Shown here: piece by piece, positions 15,904 to 23,752 of the stretch | Numbering within the stretch: position 1 is the first letter of the stretch | Layout of the letters: each line of letters starts with the position of its first letter | NCBI GenBank assembly: GCA_017503465.1 | Contig: JAFVSY010000061.1 | Coordinates: forward strand, 1-41,344 | Direction: 5' to 3' | Origin: Tidjanibacter sp. | GTDB taxonomy: Bacteria; Bacteroidota; Bacteroidia; Bacteroidales; Rikenellaceae | Length of the DNA stretch: 41,344 nt | The notes under the pieces: model-generated | Told to the model about the DNA's origin: nothing | Database searches by the model: none | The model's input: the letters and a program-made list of their open reading frames with translations, nothing else | Program-made: the position numbers and the translations under genes

Positions 15904-17334
15904 CTATCGCCTTACGATTTTGCCCCTCGGGGTGTTGTCGGGAGTGTAGGGCGCAGTGGTAAGACGCTCAATGAGGTAGTCCGTAACAAGGCCCGTGCGA
16001 CCCGTGGACTCACGGCGGGGGTAGGAGTAGACCTTGTTGCCATAGACGTAGTCGGCAATGGCCACGGTGTAGACCTCCTTGCGCACCTCGGGGTGCAGGC
16101 GAACATCCACGGCATCGCCATTTCGGTCTGTCAGAATCGTATAGTTCAGCCCCGAGGGTATGAGGTCCACTCGGTGCGACTCCTTCTGGTTGGTGGTATC
16201 GTTGAACTTGTTGATAATCATCGCCTTAATATCCTCTGCGGTCATTGTGGTAACCACCAAGAAACTCTGAAAGGGCTCCAACTCATAGATGTCGGCACGA
16301 CTCACGTCGCCCCTCTTGAGGCCTCCCAATCGGGTGCCGCCAATGTGGTAGAAGGCGAGGTCGGTGCCGGCTGTCTTGCGTCCCTCGTCAGCCATCAGGT
16401 GGGCAAGGCCCATCTTGTCGGCATCGGCAGTGAGGGTGCCAATAGCCTCGGTGAGGTAGGGCACATTGCGGTACTCCTCCACCTCCTCCTTCACGCTCTG
16501 CACCTCCTCGGTGGGCAGGGGGATGTAGGAGGTTTGCAGGTCGGCAACCTTGCCACCAACGACCTTAATGGTCGTAAGGCCCACGAAGCGCAGTTTGTTG
16601 AGGCCCTGCACCACAGCCACACCACCGGCCTTGCCGGAGTAGGTCTCGTGGGTGTGGCCGCTCACGATGAGATCGGCCATAGGGAATGCGGTGGCCACAT
16701 TGGTGGTATCTCGGTCGAGTCCGCAGTGGGAGAGCACAACCATCACGTCGCACTTCTCCCTCAACTCCTTGCCATACCTCTCGGCTGTCCACTCGGGTGA
16801 GAAGAATTCGGTGCCCTCAAAGATTGCATCATCCCCATCGGGGTGTCCGCCCGCATAGTTGGTAACGAGCCCGAGGAAGCCAACCTTAACCCTTCCGGCA
16901 CGCTCCACCACATAGGGCTTGGGCTGCTGCCAAGGGGTGTCGCCCGTATTCACATTGGCCAACACGATGGGGAACTCGGCATCCTCCACACGCTTTTGGA
17001 GCGTGTCGAGGCCCATATCAAATTCGTGGTTACCATAGGTGGCCACATCGTACCCAAGGCGGTTCATCTGCTCGATGATAGGCCTACCGGCGTGGGGTGC
17101 CATATCCACAAAGGGGTTGCCCGTCCAGCGGTCGCCTGCGTCCACAAGGAACACACGTGCGGTGTCTTGTGCGTGGGCCTGCTCGATGAGTGTGGCAAGG
17201 CGTGGGAGCATATCTACCTTGGAGTGGATGTCGCTGGTGGAGATGATGATGATGTTCTCGGTGCGGGGCGCACAAGCCGACATCAGCGCACCAACCAACA
17301 CCAACACGGAGAGAAGAACTTTGTTGCGTTGCAT
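15904..17334 (-). CDS. 5'-nucleotidase/metallophosphoesterase lipoprotein (UshA-like)
   Basis: A 476-residue lipoprotein (lipobox MSAC, Cys21). The N-terminal metallophosphoesterase domain shows the dimetal motifs DIH (Asp35, His37), DAGD (Asp65-Asp68), GNHEFD (Asn102, His103), SHCGLD and GHTHE. The C-terminal 5'-nucleotidase domain (about residues 290-450) provides substrate binding. It probably dephosphorylates nucleotides outside the cytoplasm. The ATG at 17334 is preferred to a TTG two codons earlier. It is divergent from the nucleoside kinase gene, which fits nucleoside salvage. Confidence 0.88.
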   Translation of the reverse strand: MQRNKVLLSVLVLVGALMSACAPRTENIIIISTSDIHSKVDMLPRLATLIEQAHAQDTARVFLVDAGDRWTGNPFVDMAPHAGRPIIEQMNRLGYDVATYGNHEFDMGLDTLQKRVEDAEFPIVLANVNTGDTPWQQPKPYVVERAGRVKVGFLGLVTNYAGGHPDGDDAIFEGTEFFSPEWTAERYGKELREKCDVMVVLSHCGLDRDTTNVATAFPMADLIVSGHTHETYSGKAGGVAVVQGLNKLRFVGLTTIKVVGGKVADLQTSYIPLPTEEVQSVKEEVEEYRNVPYLTEAIGTLTADADKMGLAHLMADEGRKTAGTDLAFYHIGGTRLGGLKRGDVSRADIYELEPFQSFLVVTTMTAEDIKAMIINKFNDTTNQKESHRVDLIPSGLNYTILTDRNGDAVDVRLHPEVRKEVYTVAIADYVYGNKVYSYPRRESTGRTGLVTDYLIERLTTAPYTPDNTPRGKIVRR

Positions 17335-17387
17335 ATACAAAAATATCTTACGTTTACGTTAAAAAATCAACTAAATGGGTTAAACCA

Positions 17388-17419
17388 TTGGCGAAGATAC
17401 GTTTTTTTTCGTAACTTTG
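17388..17419 (+). promoter_or_regulatory. Nucleoside kinase promoter
   Basis: TTG (17388-17390), a 21-nt spacer and TAACTTTG (17412-17419), ending 32 nt before the ATG. Confidence 0.6.
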
Positions 17420-17451
17420 AAAACCAACAACCATACGAAAGTAGAGAGATT

Positions 17452-19119
17452 ATGAATACATCTGTGAAAGTTGTGTGTGAGAACACCAACACCACCTTGT
17501 CGGTGGAGTGGGGTAGCACCCTGGGTGCTTTGGCGCAGAGTGTGCGCACCCCCGAGAGCCTTCCCTTCCTTGCCGCCTATGTGAACAACTCCATACGCGA
17601 GTTGGACTACCGCATTGCCGAGCCCGTGACGGTAAAGTTTATAGACATCACCCACTTTGAGGGCGTGCGTGTCTACCAGCGCACCCTCTTCCTCACCCTC
17701 CACAAGGCCGTACACGACCTCTACCCCGCTCACCGCTTCCGCATCACGCAGTCGGTGTCGCGAGGGTTCTATTGCGAGATTGAGGGAGTGGAGATTACCC
17801 CCGAGGTCATCGGCGCCATCAAGGCACGAATGGATGCCCTCATTGCCGCCAAACTCCCCATCGTGCGCCACAAACTCCTGCGTGAGGAGGTCATCGACAT
17901 CTACCGCAACCTCGGCTTCGAGGACAAGGTGGCCATCCTCACCTCACGCCCCAATCTCTACGTTACGGTCTACACGCTTGACGATATGGCGGGCTACTTC
18001 TATGGTGCCCTTGCGCCCAACACCTCCTACCTCCACCTCTACGACCTCAAACCATACTACAACGGCATCTACATCGCTGTGCCTTGCCGCACTGCACCCG
18101 ACACCCTTGAGCCGCAGGTGGCGCAGGACAAGATGTTCGATGTGTTCCAGGAGTACAAACATTGGGTGGATGTTATGGGTGTTTCGACCGTGGGCCAACT
18201 CAATCGCAAGATTGTGGGTGGCGACGGTAGCGACCTTGTGAAGATTGCCGAAGCCTTCCACGAGAAGAAACTCGCAGGCGTGGCCGACCGTGTGGCCGAG
18301 GAGCACACCTCCCGTGGCGCAAAGGTCATCCTTGTGTCGGGCCCCTCCTCCAGCGGCAAAACAACCTTCTCCAAGCGACTCGGCATACAGTTGCGCATCC
18401 TGGGATTGGAGCCCGTGATGATTTCGCTCGACGACTACTTCCTCGACCGTGAAAACACACCTCGTGACGAGAATGGCGACTACGACTTTGAGACCATCGA
18501 CGCACTCGACATCGCCACCTTCAACGACCACCTGATGCGCCTGCTTGCGGGCGAGAGTGTGGACATCCCACGCTACGACTTCATCACCGGTCGCCGCCAA
18601 TGGCACGACAACCTCCTCACCCTCGGGCCCCGCTCGGTGTTGGTGGTGGAGGGCATACACGCACTCAACCCACGACTCACGGCCGAGGTGCCCGACCACT
18701 ACAAGTTCAAAATCTACCTCTCCTGCTTCACCTCCATCTCGATGGACGACCTCTCGCGCATCGCCACCACCGACAACCGACTCATACGCCGCATTGTGCG
18801 TGATAATGCCTACCGTGGCGCCGATGCCACCAGCACCCTCAAACGCTGGCAGAGTGTGCGCCGAGGCGAGGAGAAACACATCTTCCCCTACCAGGAGAAT
18901 GCCGACGTGATGTTCAACTCGTCGCTCTTCTATGAACTCCCCGTGCTCAAACGCCACATCGTTCCGCTGCTTTACAACGTGCCCGACACGGTGGAGGAGT
19001 ATGGTGAGGCACAGAGGCTGCTGAAATTTCTTGATAACTTCTGCGAGTTCGACGAAAAGGAGGTTCCACCCACCTCGCTACTCAGGGAGTTCATCGGCGG
19101 CAGTAGTTTTACCTATTAG
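17452..19119 (+). CDS. Nucleoside (uridine) kinase with N-terminal TGS and tRNA-synthetase-like domains
   Basis: A 555-residue three-part protein. Residues 1-65 form a TGS-like domain. Residues about 70-220 resemble the ThrRS/AlaRS second additional domain, with an HxxxH element in TLHKAVHDL. Residues about 285-500 are a uridine kinase/phosphoribulokinase-type domain with P-loop GPSSSGKTT (Lys303) and the MISLDDYFLDR segment. It probably phosphorylates uridine or another nucleoside for salvage; the front domains suggest an RNA-linked or regulatory function that is not defined. This architecture is usual in Bacteroidetes. The start is set by the promoter and by the TGS domain; the frame is open upstream antisense to the nucleotidase gene. 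Confidence 0.88.
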   Translation: MNTSVKVVCENTNTTLSVEWGSTLGALAQSVRTPESLPFLAAYVNNSIRELDYRIAEPVTVKFIDITHFEGVRVYQRTLFLTLHKAVHDLYPAHRFRITQSVSRGFYCEIEGVEITPEVIGAIKARMDALIAAKLPIVRHKLLREEVIDIYRNLGFEDKVAILTSRPNLYVTVYTLDDMAGYFYGALAPNTSYLHLYDLKPYYNGIYIAVPCRTAPDTLEPQVAQDKMFDVFQEYKHWVDVMGVSTVGQLNRKIVGGDGSDLVKIAEAFHEKKLAGVADRVAEEHTSRGAKVILVSGPSSSGKTTFSKRLGIQLRILGLEPVMISLDDYFLDRENTPRDENGDYDFETIDALDIATFNDHLMRLLAGESVDIPRYDFITGRRQWHDNLLTLGPRSVLVVEGIHALNPRLTAEVPDHYKFKIYLSCFTSISMDDLSRIATTDNRLIRRIVRDNAYRGADATSTLKRWQSVRRGEEKHIFPYQENADVMFNSSLFYELPVLKRHIVPLLYNVPDTVEEYGEAQRLLKFLDNFCEFDEKEVPPTSLLREFIGGSSFTY

Positions 19120-19146
19120 CCCCCCTCTATCTTTTTGACGTAACAA

Positions 19147-19186
19147 AGAGAGAGCGGTTTGCACGCCACGTGCAAACCGCTCTCTT
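19147..19186. terminator. Shared terminator of the nucleoside kinase gene and gdhA
   Basis: A 16-bp perfect stem (GAGAGCGGTTTGCAC with GTGCAAACCGCTCTC) and 5-nt loop between two convergent genes. The minus side continues as TTTGTT, serving gdhA; the plus side continues TTCCT, which is weaker. Confidence 0.8.
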
Positions 19187-19214
19187 CCTATCCAATAGGT
19201 GTGTGTTCGTCTGA

Positions 19215-20558
19215 TTAGATTACACCCTGCTCCAGCATAGCCTGGGCAACCTTCATAAAGCCTGCAATGTTGGCACCCTTTACGTAGTCCACAGTGCCAT
19301 CGGCCTTCTGGCCAAAGCGCACGCACTGCTCGTGGATGCTTTGCATAATGAAGTGCAGTTTGTCGTCTACCTCCTGTGCCGACCAACTGAGGTGGGCAGC
19401 GTTCTGGGTCATCTCCAAGCCCGAAGTGGCAACACCACCGGCGTTCACTGCCTTGCCGGGTGCAAAGAGTATGCCCGCATTCTGGAAAGCGGCAATAGCC
19501 TCGGGGGTGCAACCCATATTCGACACCTCGCAGCAGCACCAAGTGCCATTGGCAAGGAGTTCTTTGGCATCCTCACCGTTGAGCTCATTCTGGAATGCGC
19601 ACGGCAGTGCAATGTCGCACTTCACGCTCCAAGCCTTCTTGCCTGCGGTGAACTTGGTGGCCTCGGGGAACTTGGTGTGCATATCCTCCACCTTGTTGCG
19701 GTTGGATGCACGCATCACAAGCATATAGTCAATCATCTCCTTGGTGATACCACCGGGGATTTCGCACACACCATCGGGACCGGAGATGGCAATCACCTTA
19801 CCACCCAACTCGGTAGCCTTTGTTGCTGCGCCCCAAGCCACGTTGCCGAAGCCCGAGAGTGCGATGGTCTTGCCCACGATGTTCTTGCCGGCCTTTGCCA
19901 ACACGTGCTCGGTGAAGTAGAGAGCGCCAAAGCCGGTAGCCTCGGGACGGAGAATGGAGCCACCCCAATTCTGGCCCTTGCCGGTCAGCACGCCCACGTT
20001 GTACTCACGAGCGAGCTTGGTGTACATACCAAACAGGTAGCCAATTTCCCTGCCACCAACGCCAACGTCGCCTGCGGGAACATCGGTGTCGCCACCAATG
20101 TTGTGCCACAACTCCAGCATAAAGGCCTGGCAGAAGCGCATAATCTCTGCCTCCGATTTGCCAACGGGGTCGAAGTCCGAACCACCCTTACCACCACCCA
20201 TAGGCAGCGTGGTGAGGGCATTCTTGAAGGTCTGCTCGAAGCCGAGGAATTTCAGCATAGAGGGGTTCACTGCCTTGTGGAAGCGAAGACCACCCTTGTA
20301 GGGACCGATGGCTGCGTTGAACTGCACACGATAACCGAGGTTTGTCTGCACCTCGCCCTTGTCGTCCACCCAGGTTACACGGAAGGTGAAGATGCGGTCG
20401 GGCTCAACCATACGCTCAACGATTTTGGCTTTCTCAAACTCGGGGTGCTGGTTGTAGACCTCCTCGATGCTCTCGAGCACCTCTTTGACTGCCTGCAAAT
20501 ACTCGCTCTCGCCGGGGTGCTTGCGCTCCAACTCGGCCATTAAGTTTTGGACGTTCAT
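19215..20558 (-). CDS. gdhA: Glutamate dehydrogenase, probably NADP-specific
   Basis: A 447-residue hexamer-type enzyme that interconverts 2-oxoglutarate plus ammonia and glutamate. Visible features: GPYKGGLRF with Lys88, the catalytic PMGGGKGG with Lys124, the AGDVGVGGREIGY segment, and the nucleotide loop SGFGNVAWG. Length and motif set match the short NADP-type GdhA of Bacteroides. The start ATG at 20558 gives the usual N-terminus. Confidence 0.95.
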   Translation of the reverse strand: MNVQNLMAELERKHPGESEYLQAVKEVLESIEEVYNQHPEFEKAKIVERMVEPDRIFTFRVTWVDDKGEVQTNLGYRVQFNAAIGPYKGGLRFHKAVNPSMLKFLGFEQTFKNALTTLPMGGGKGGSDFDPVGKSEAEIMRFCQAFMLELWHNIGGDTDVPAGDVGVGGREIGYLFGMYTKLAREYNVGVLTGKGQNWGGSILRPEATGFGALYFTEHVLAKAGKNIVGKTIALSGFGNVAWGAATKATELGGKVIAISGPDGVCEIPGGITKEMIDYMLVMRASNRNKVEDMHTKFPEATKFTAGKKAWSVKCDIALPCAFQNELNGEDAKELLANGTWCCCEVSNMGCTPEAIAAFQNAGILFAPGKAVNAGGVATSGLEMTQNAAHLSWSAQEVDDKLHFIMQSIHEQCVRFGQKADGTVDYVKGANIAGFMKVAQAMLEQGVI

Positions 20559-20640
20559 AGTTCTGAAATTTGGTTTTAAGTAAATAGTTTTATTATGTTA
20601 GGTTTGAATCTCTCGCTCCTTTGTGGTTTTAATCTTCCCT

Positions 20641-20648
20641 CAAAAATA
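20641..20648 (-). promoter_or_regulatory. gdhA promoter -7 box
   Basis: TATTTTTG on the minus strand, 82 nt before the gdhA ATG. No -33 element is clear at standard spacing. Confidence 0.4.
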
Positions 20649-20710
20649 GTTATTTTTCTTATAAATTGTAATCTCTTGCGATATTTTTCGCGTTTTTCGG
20701 AGCAATTTTG

Positions 20711-20718
20711 TATCTTTG
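20711..20718 (+). promoter_or_regulatory. gcvT promoter -7 box
   Basis: TATCTTTG, 60 nt before the gcvT ATG. The leader is too short and lacks the paired aptamers of a glycine riboswitch. Confidence 0.55.
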
Positions 20719-20778
20719 GCTTGCCAATGGCCCCAAAACGCAACTAACTTTCACACGTAACATAAAATTTCTTCAACG

Positions 20779-21888
20779 ATGGAAAACCTCAAAATTACCC
20801 CCTTCACCAAGTACCACATCGCCGCAGGCGCAAAAATGGCCCCCTTCGCTGGCTACAATATGCCCATCGAATTCATAGGTATCAACGCCGAGCACCTTTG
20901 GGTGCGTGAGGCTGTGGGCGTCTTCGACGTGAGCCATATGGGCGAAATCTGGGTCAAGGGCCCCAGGGCTGTGGAGTTCTTGCAGCACATCACCACCAAC
21001 AACGTGGCCGCACTCACCGATGGTAAGGTGCAATACTCCTGTATGCCCAACGGTAAGGGGGGTATTGTGGACGACCTGCTCGTCTACCGTGTGGATGAGC
21101 AGACCTACCTCCTTGTGGTCAATGCCGCCAACACCGACAAAGATTGGGCACACATCTGCGCCGAGGGCGTGGCCTACGGGCTTGAGGCTGGCCACGGCAA
21201 GCAACTCTACAACGCTTCGGACGAGATTTGCCAACTCGCCATCCAGGGCCCCCTGGCTCTGAAAATGGTGCAGAAGATGTGTGAGGAGCCCATCGAGGAT
21301 ATGCCATACTACACCTTCAAGAAACTGAAAGTGGCAGGCTGCGAGGCCATCCTCTCCACCACCGGCTACACCGGCTCGGGTGGCTGCGAGATTTACATTG
21401 CCAACGAGGATGCCGACCGCCTCTGGGAGGAGATGTGGCGTGTGGGCGAGGAGTTCGGACTGAAGAACATCGGCCTGGGCGCACGTGACACCCTCCGCCT
21501 GGAGAAGGGCTTCTGCCTCTATGGCCACGAGATTGACGACACAACCTCGCCCATCGAGGCAGGCTTGGGTTGGATTACCAAGTTTGTGGAGGGCAAGGAT
21601 TTCATTGATAGGGAGAAGATGGAGGCCCTCAAGGCTGGAGGTCTGGAGCGTAAACTCGTGGGCTTGCGACTGATTGACAGGGGTATTCCCCGTGCGGGCT
21701 ACACCATTGGCGATGCCGAGGGTAGGCCCATTGGTAACGTTGTGTCGGGTACAATGTCGCCTTGCTTGAAGGTTGGCATCGGCACCGGCTACGTGCCCAA
21801 GGAGTACGCCACCGTGGGCACCGTGCTGACGGTCATCGTGCGCGAAAGAGCCCTGACAGCCGAGGTGGTCAAACTGCCGTTTGTTTAG
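20779..21888 (+). CDS. gcvT: Aminomethyltransferase, glycine cleavage T protein
   Basis: A 369-residue folate-dependent enzyme that releases ammonia from aminomethyl-lipoyl GcvH and makes methylene-THF. Conserved stretches are FDVSHMGEIWVKGP (about 48-61), the QYSCMPNGKGGIVDDLLVYR folate-site region, TGYTGSGGCEIY and LGARDTLRLEKGFCLYGHE. A C-terminal barrel domain follows. It stands alone here without gcvH or gcvP. Its TAG stop codon is the first three bases of the first 9-nt unit of the following array. Confidence 0.95.
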   Translation: MENLKITPFTKYHIAAGAKMAPFAGYNMPIEFIGINAEHLWVREAVGVFDVSHMGEIWVKGPRAVEFLQHITTNNVAALTDGKVQYSCMPNGKGGIVDDLLVYRVDEQTYLLVVNAANTDKDWAHICAEGVAYGLEAGHGKQLYNASDEICQLAIQGPLALKMVQKMCEEPIEDMPYYTFKKLKVAGCEAILSTTGYTGSGGCEIYIANEDADRLWEEMWRVGEEFGLKNIGLGARDTLRLEKGFCLYGHEIDDTTSPIEAGLGWITKFVEGKDFIDREKMEALKAGGLERKLVGLRLIDRGIPRAGYTIGDAEGRPIGNVVSGTMSPCLKVGIGTGYVPKEYATVGTVLTVIVRERALTAEVVKLPFV

Positions 21889-22002
21889 GGAGAGTCGGGA
21901 GTTTAAGGAGATTAGGGAGTTTAGTGAGTTTAGGGAATTTAGGGAGTCTAAGGTATCTCGTCCCTAACTTCCCTAACTTCCCTAACTTCTCTATTATTCC
22001 CC
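21886..22002. repeat. 9-nt-period self-complementary array 1, upstream of the four-helix-bundle gene
   Basis: Eight consecutive nonamers of the TAGGGAGTT type cover 21886-21957 (TAGGGAGAG, TCGGGAGTT, TAAGGAGAT, TAGGGAGTT, TAGTGAGTT, TAGGGAATT, TAGGGAGTC, TAAGGTATC). After a 3-nt turn come three exact TCCCTAACT units and a looser one (21961-21996), then TTCCCC. The two arms are complementary, so the DNA or RNA can fold into a hairpin. The array fills most of the gap between gcvT and the next gene. Confidence 0.9.
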
Positions 22003-22027
22003 AATAAATTTAGAAAAGTGATTTCCA

Positions 22028-22585
22028 ATGAGCACCAATGAGTTAATCAAACGTCAAGGCGACCACCACAACTTGATATGTTTCCGTAAGGCCGAATTGC
22101 TTTTTGATATGACATATCACTTTGCACACACCGCCTTCGAAAAAGGCGATCGTACGATTGATCAAATGGTGCAGGCAGCTCGTTCCGGAAAACAAAATAT
22201 CGTAGAGGGGAATGCCGACATTGAGACTTCACTCGAGATGGGCATCAAGTTGCTGAATGTTGCCAAGGCAAGTTTTCAGGAACTGCTGTCAGATTATGAG
22301 GATTTCTTGCGTGTCAATGGTTATGCGCAGTGGGAGACCACATCGAAAGAGTATGTGGCGATGCGCAAACTTGGCATTGAGGGAAACAACGCTAACATCC
22401 TGACAATCGCAAAATCACGCCCACTTGATACGGTGGCAAATATGGCAATTATTCTCATCAAACAAGAGGATTATCTCTTACATCAATTGCTCAAATCACT
22501 CTCCAACCGCTTTGTGAAAGAGGGCGGCTTCAAGGAACGTATGTATAGGGCGAGGGTGCAGAATAGAGAGATAAAGGGAAGTTAG
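22028..22585 (+). CDS. Four-helix-bundle protein, 23S rRNA IVS/S23-like
   Basis: A 185-residue helical protein. The segment DQMVQAARSGKQNIVEG (about 45-61) corresponds to the conserved QlrRAaxSixxNIaEG core of the four-helix-bundle family first seen in 23S rRNA intervening sequences. A long C-terminal helical extension (about 100-165) and basic tail (RMYRARVQNREIKGS) fit the 'four helix bundle suffix' subgroup. The basic surface suggests nucleic-acid binding (inference). Base composition differs from the neighbours: one 60-nt line here is 43% G+C against 63% in a gcvT line, which hints at transfer. The last three codons and the stop lie inside array 2, and array 1 precedes the gene. Function unknown. 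Confidence 0.85.
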   Translation: MSTNELIKRQGDHHNLICFRKAELLFDMTYHFAHTAFEKGDRTIDQMVQAARSGKQNIVEGNADIETSLEMGIKLLNVAKASFQELLSDYEDFLRVNGYAQWETTSKEYVAMRKLGIEGNNANILTIAKSRPLDTVANMAIILIKQEDYLLHQLLKSLSNRFVKEGGFKERMYRARVQNREIKGS

Positions 22586-22670
22586 GGAGATTAGAGAGTT
22601 TAGGGAGATTAGGGAGATTAGGGAACTCCCTACATTCCCTACATTCCCTACATTCCCTAACCTCCCTATA
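22574..22670. repeat. 9-nt-period self-complementary array 2, downstream of the four-helix-bundle gene
   Basis: The G-rich arm (22574-22625) consists of nonamers AAGGGAAGT, TAGGGAGAT, TAGAGAGTT, TAGGGAGAT, TAGGGAGAT and a partial TAGGGAA. It is followed at once by five C-rich nonamers (CTCCCTACA, three TTCCCTA-type, CTCCCTATA; 22626-22670). The first unit encodes the last three residues of the upstream gene and the second starts with its stop codon. The arms can pair with each other and also with the arms of array 1. Confidence 0.9.
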
Positions 22671-22675
22671 ACCAC

Positions 22676-22735
22676 AGCAGCAAAAAAAGTAGCCGTTGTC
22701 TGGGCGGCTACCCTTTCAAAACTACTAACCCAAAC
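22676..22735. repeat. Direct repeat with terminator-like hairpin, copy 1
   Basis: A GTAGCCG...CGGCTAC hairpin preceded by seven A residues and followed by a conserved tail. The last 31 nt are identical to 22992-23022. Read on the minus strand it looks like an intrinsic terminator, but no minus-strand gene ends here. Confidence 0.7.
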
Positions 22736-22751
22736 GGATAAAACAAGGGAC

Positions 22752-22774
22752 GTGGCGACCTTGTGGGGTCGCCA
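22752..22774. repeat. Short perfect hairpin
   Basis: GTGGCGACC and GGTCGCCAC form a 9-bp perfect stem in a gene-free stretch. It belongs to the cluster of structured repeats after array 2. Confidence 0.6.
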
Positions 22775-22805
22775 CACTGCTGTCGAGCCGATAGGCGATA
22801 TAATT

Positions 22806-22855
22806 CCTCCCCTAAGTTAGGGGAGGTGGTGCGGTAAGCACCGGAGGGGTTTGTC
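22806..22855. repeat. REP-like palindromic element, copy A
   Basis: Palindrome CCTCCCCTAA-G-TTAGGGGAGG (22806-22826) followed by a second hairpin GGTGC-ggtaa-GCACC and a GGAGGGGTTTGTC tail. The layout is the same as at 1-50 but the sequence is a distinct subtype. It faces copy B about 45 nt downstream in inverted orientation. Confidence 0.8.
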
Positions 22856-22900
22856 ATAAGCCGTTAGGTTATTAGCAGTCGGTCGGCGGTCATCGTTTAT

Positions 22901-22950
22901 TACAGACGCCCCCGTCACTTCGTGCCACCCCCTCTAACTTAGAGGGGGAC
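22901..22950. repeat. REP-like palindromic element, copy B (inverted)
   Basis: Palindrome CCCCCTCTAA-C-TTAGAGGGGG at 22928-22948, preceded by the CAC-ttc-GTG hairpin and the ACAGACG end. It is the reverse complement of the element at 1-50 with 46 of 50 identical. With copy A it forms an inverted REP pair. Confidence 0.8.
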
Positions 22951-22960
22951 ATTGACGGTA

Positions 22961-23022
22961 AGCAACAAAAAAAAGGTAGGCGTTGTCGCAACGGCTACCC
23001 TTTCAAAACTACTAACCCAAAC
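22961..23022. repeat. Direct repeat with terminator-like hairpin, copy 2
   Basis: Hairpin GGTAG(g)CGTTG-TCG-CAACG(g)CTACC at 22975-22999 after eight A residues, then the 31-nt tail shared with copy 1. The stretch from here to 23201 shows no other clear feature. Confidence 0.7.
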
Positions 23023-23201
23023 TTAAATAAATGAAGAAACCTTGTAGTATTCAACTACGCCTTATTGTTTTGCAAAAGGCGTGCCACATTGGGACGGGTG
23101 GGTTTTTATTTTGATTTTTTGTGGTCGGGGGCTGTTTTGCACCATTCTTGGATGTGAGTGGGGTGTTCTTTTATCAACAAACCAACAAAACACACACGTC
23201 T

Positions 23202-23627
23202 ATGAAAAAACTGATGTTAGCAACACTTGCCACCCTCGCCGTGGTGCTGGGGGTGGTGGCAGCCGAAATTACCACCAAGCAACTCCCACAGCCCGCACAG
23301 GAGTTCATCAAGGAGTATTTTGCCAAGGACCAGGTGAAGAAGATTCGTATGCACCGCCACCACGGTGGCAACACCTACAACGTGCTCTTCACCGACGGCA
23401 GCAAAATCAACTTCGACTCCAAGGGACAATGGACCAAAATCAAACTCCGCAACGACTCCATCCCCGTGGAGATTATTCCCGAGTACATCACCACCTATGT
23501 GTGGGAGCAGTACCCCAATATGCTCATTATGAGCATTGAACAGGAGGGCCAGGGCCACGAGGTGGAACTCTCCGATGGCACCGAACTCACCTTCAACCCC
23601 AAGGGCAACGTGGTGAAGATTGACTGA
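23202..23627 (+). CDS. PepSY-like domain exported protein
   Basis: A 141-residue secreted or periplasmic protein; the signal peptide covers about residues 1-21 (ending VVAAE). The rest shows two beta-alpha-beta repeats. Each has the pattern LP..a..FI.EYF...V followed by Y.V.F.DG..I.FD.KG.W, the form of the PepSY-like family common in gut Bacteroidetes. The second repeat runs IPEYITTYV...VELSDGTELTFNPKGNVVKID. Function is unknown; inhibition of proteases or binding of envelope ligands has been proposed for relatives. It follows about 180 nt of featureless DNA after a repeat cluster and ends at a shared terminator. Confidence 0.82.
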   Translation: MKKLMLATLATLAVVLGVVAAEITTKQLPQPAQEFIKEYFAKDQVKKIRMHRHHGGNTYNVLFTDGSKINFDSKGQWTKIKLRNDSIPVEIIPEYITTYVWEQYPNMLIMSIEQEGQGHEVELSDGTELTFNPKGNVVKID

Positions 23628-23651
23628 ATGTCGCTACTGACGTAGGAACAC

Positions 23652-23693
23652 AAAAAATCCCGCCGACAAGCTGACTTGTCTGGCGGGATTTTC
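23652..23693. terminator. Bidirectional terminator between the PepSY-like and PiT genes
   Basis: Stem TCCCGCC plus GACAAG pairs with CTTGTC plus GGCGGGA with one bulge and a 4-nt loop. A-run on the left and T-run on the right serve both convergent genes. Confidence 0.85.
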
Positions 23694-23752
23694 GTTGTGT
23701 GGCCCCTTCAATTATTGGCCCTTGCGGAGCCCTTGCAGCGCCCACACTATCT

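Noticed and set aside
17338-17345. TATTTTTG box on the minus strand as promoter of the 5'-nucleotidase gene
   Set aside because: It is only 3 nt from the ATG, so the transcript would start inside the coding region.
19332-20543. 403-codon antisense frame over gdhA
   Set aside because: No domain and shadow-type composition; gdhA on the minus strand is unambiguous.
20719-20778. Glycine riboswitch upstream of gcvT
   Set aside because: The 60-nt leader has no paired aptamer structure and no terminator-like expression platform.
21886-22002. Telomere-like TTAGGG repeats
   Set aside because: The period is 9 nt, not 6, the array is internal and self-complementary, and nothing suggests a chromosome end.
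21886-22670. CRISPR array
   Set aside because: Units are 9 nt with no spacers, both strands of the unit occur in one array, and no cas genes are present.
23031-23114. 27-codon ORF starting MKKPCSIQL after direct repeat copy 2
   Set aside because: Too short, no recognisable product and no signs of coding. It could be the remnant of a gene start but cannot be supported.
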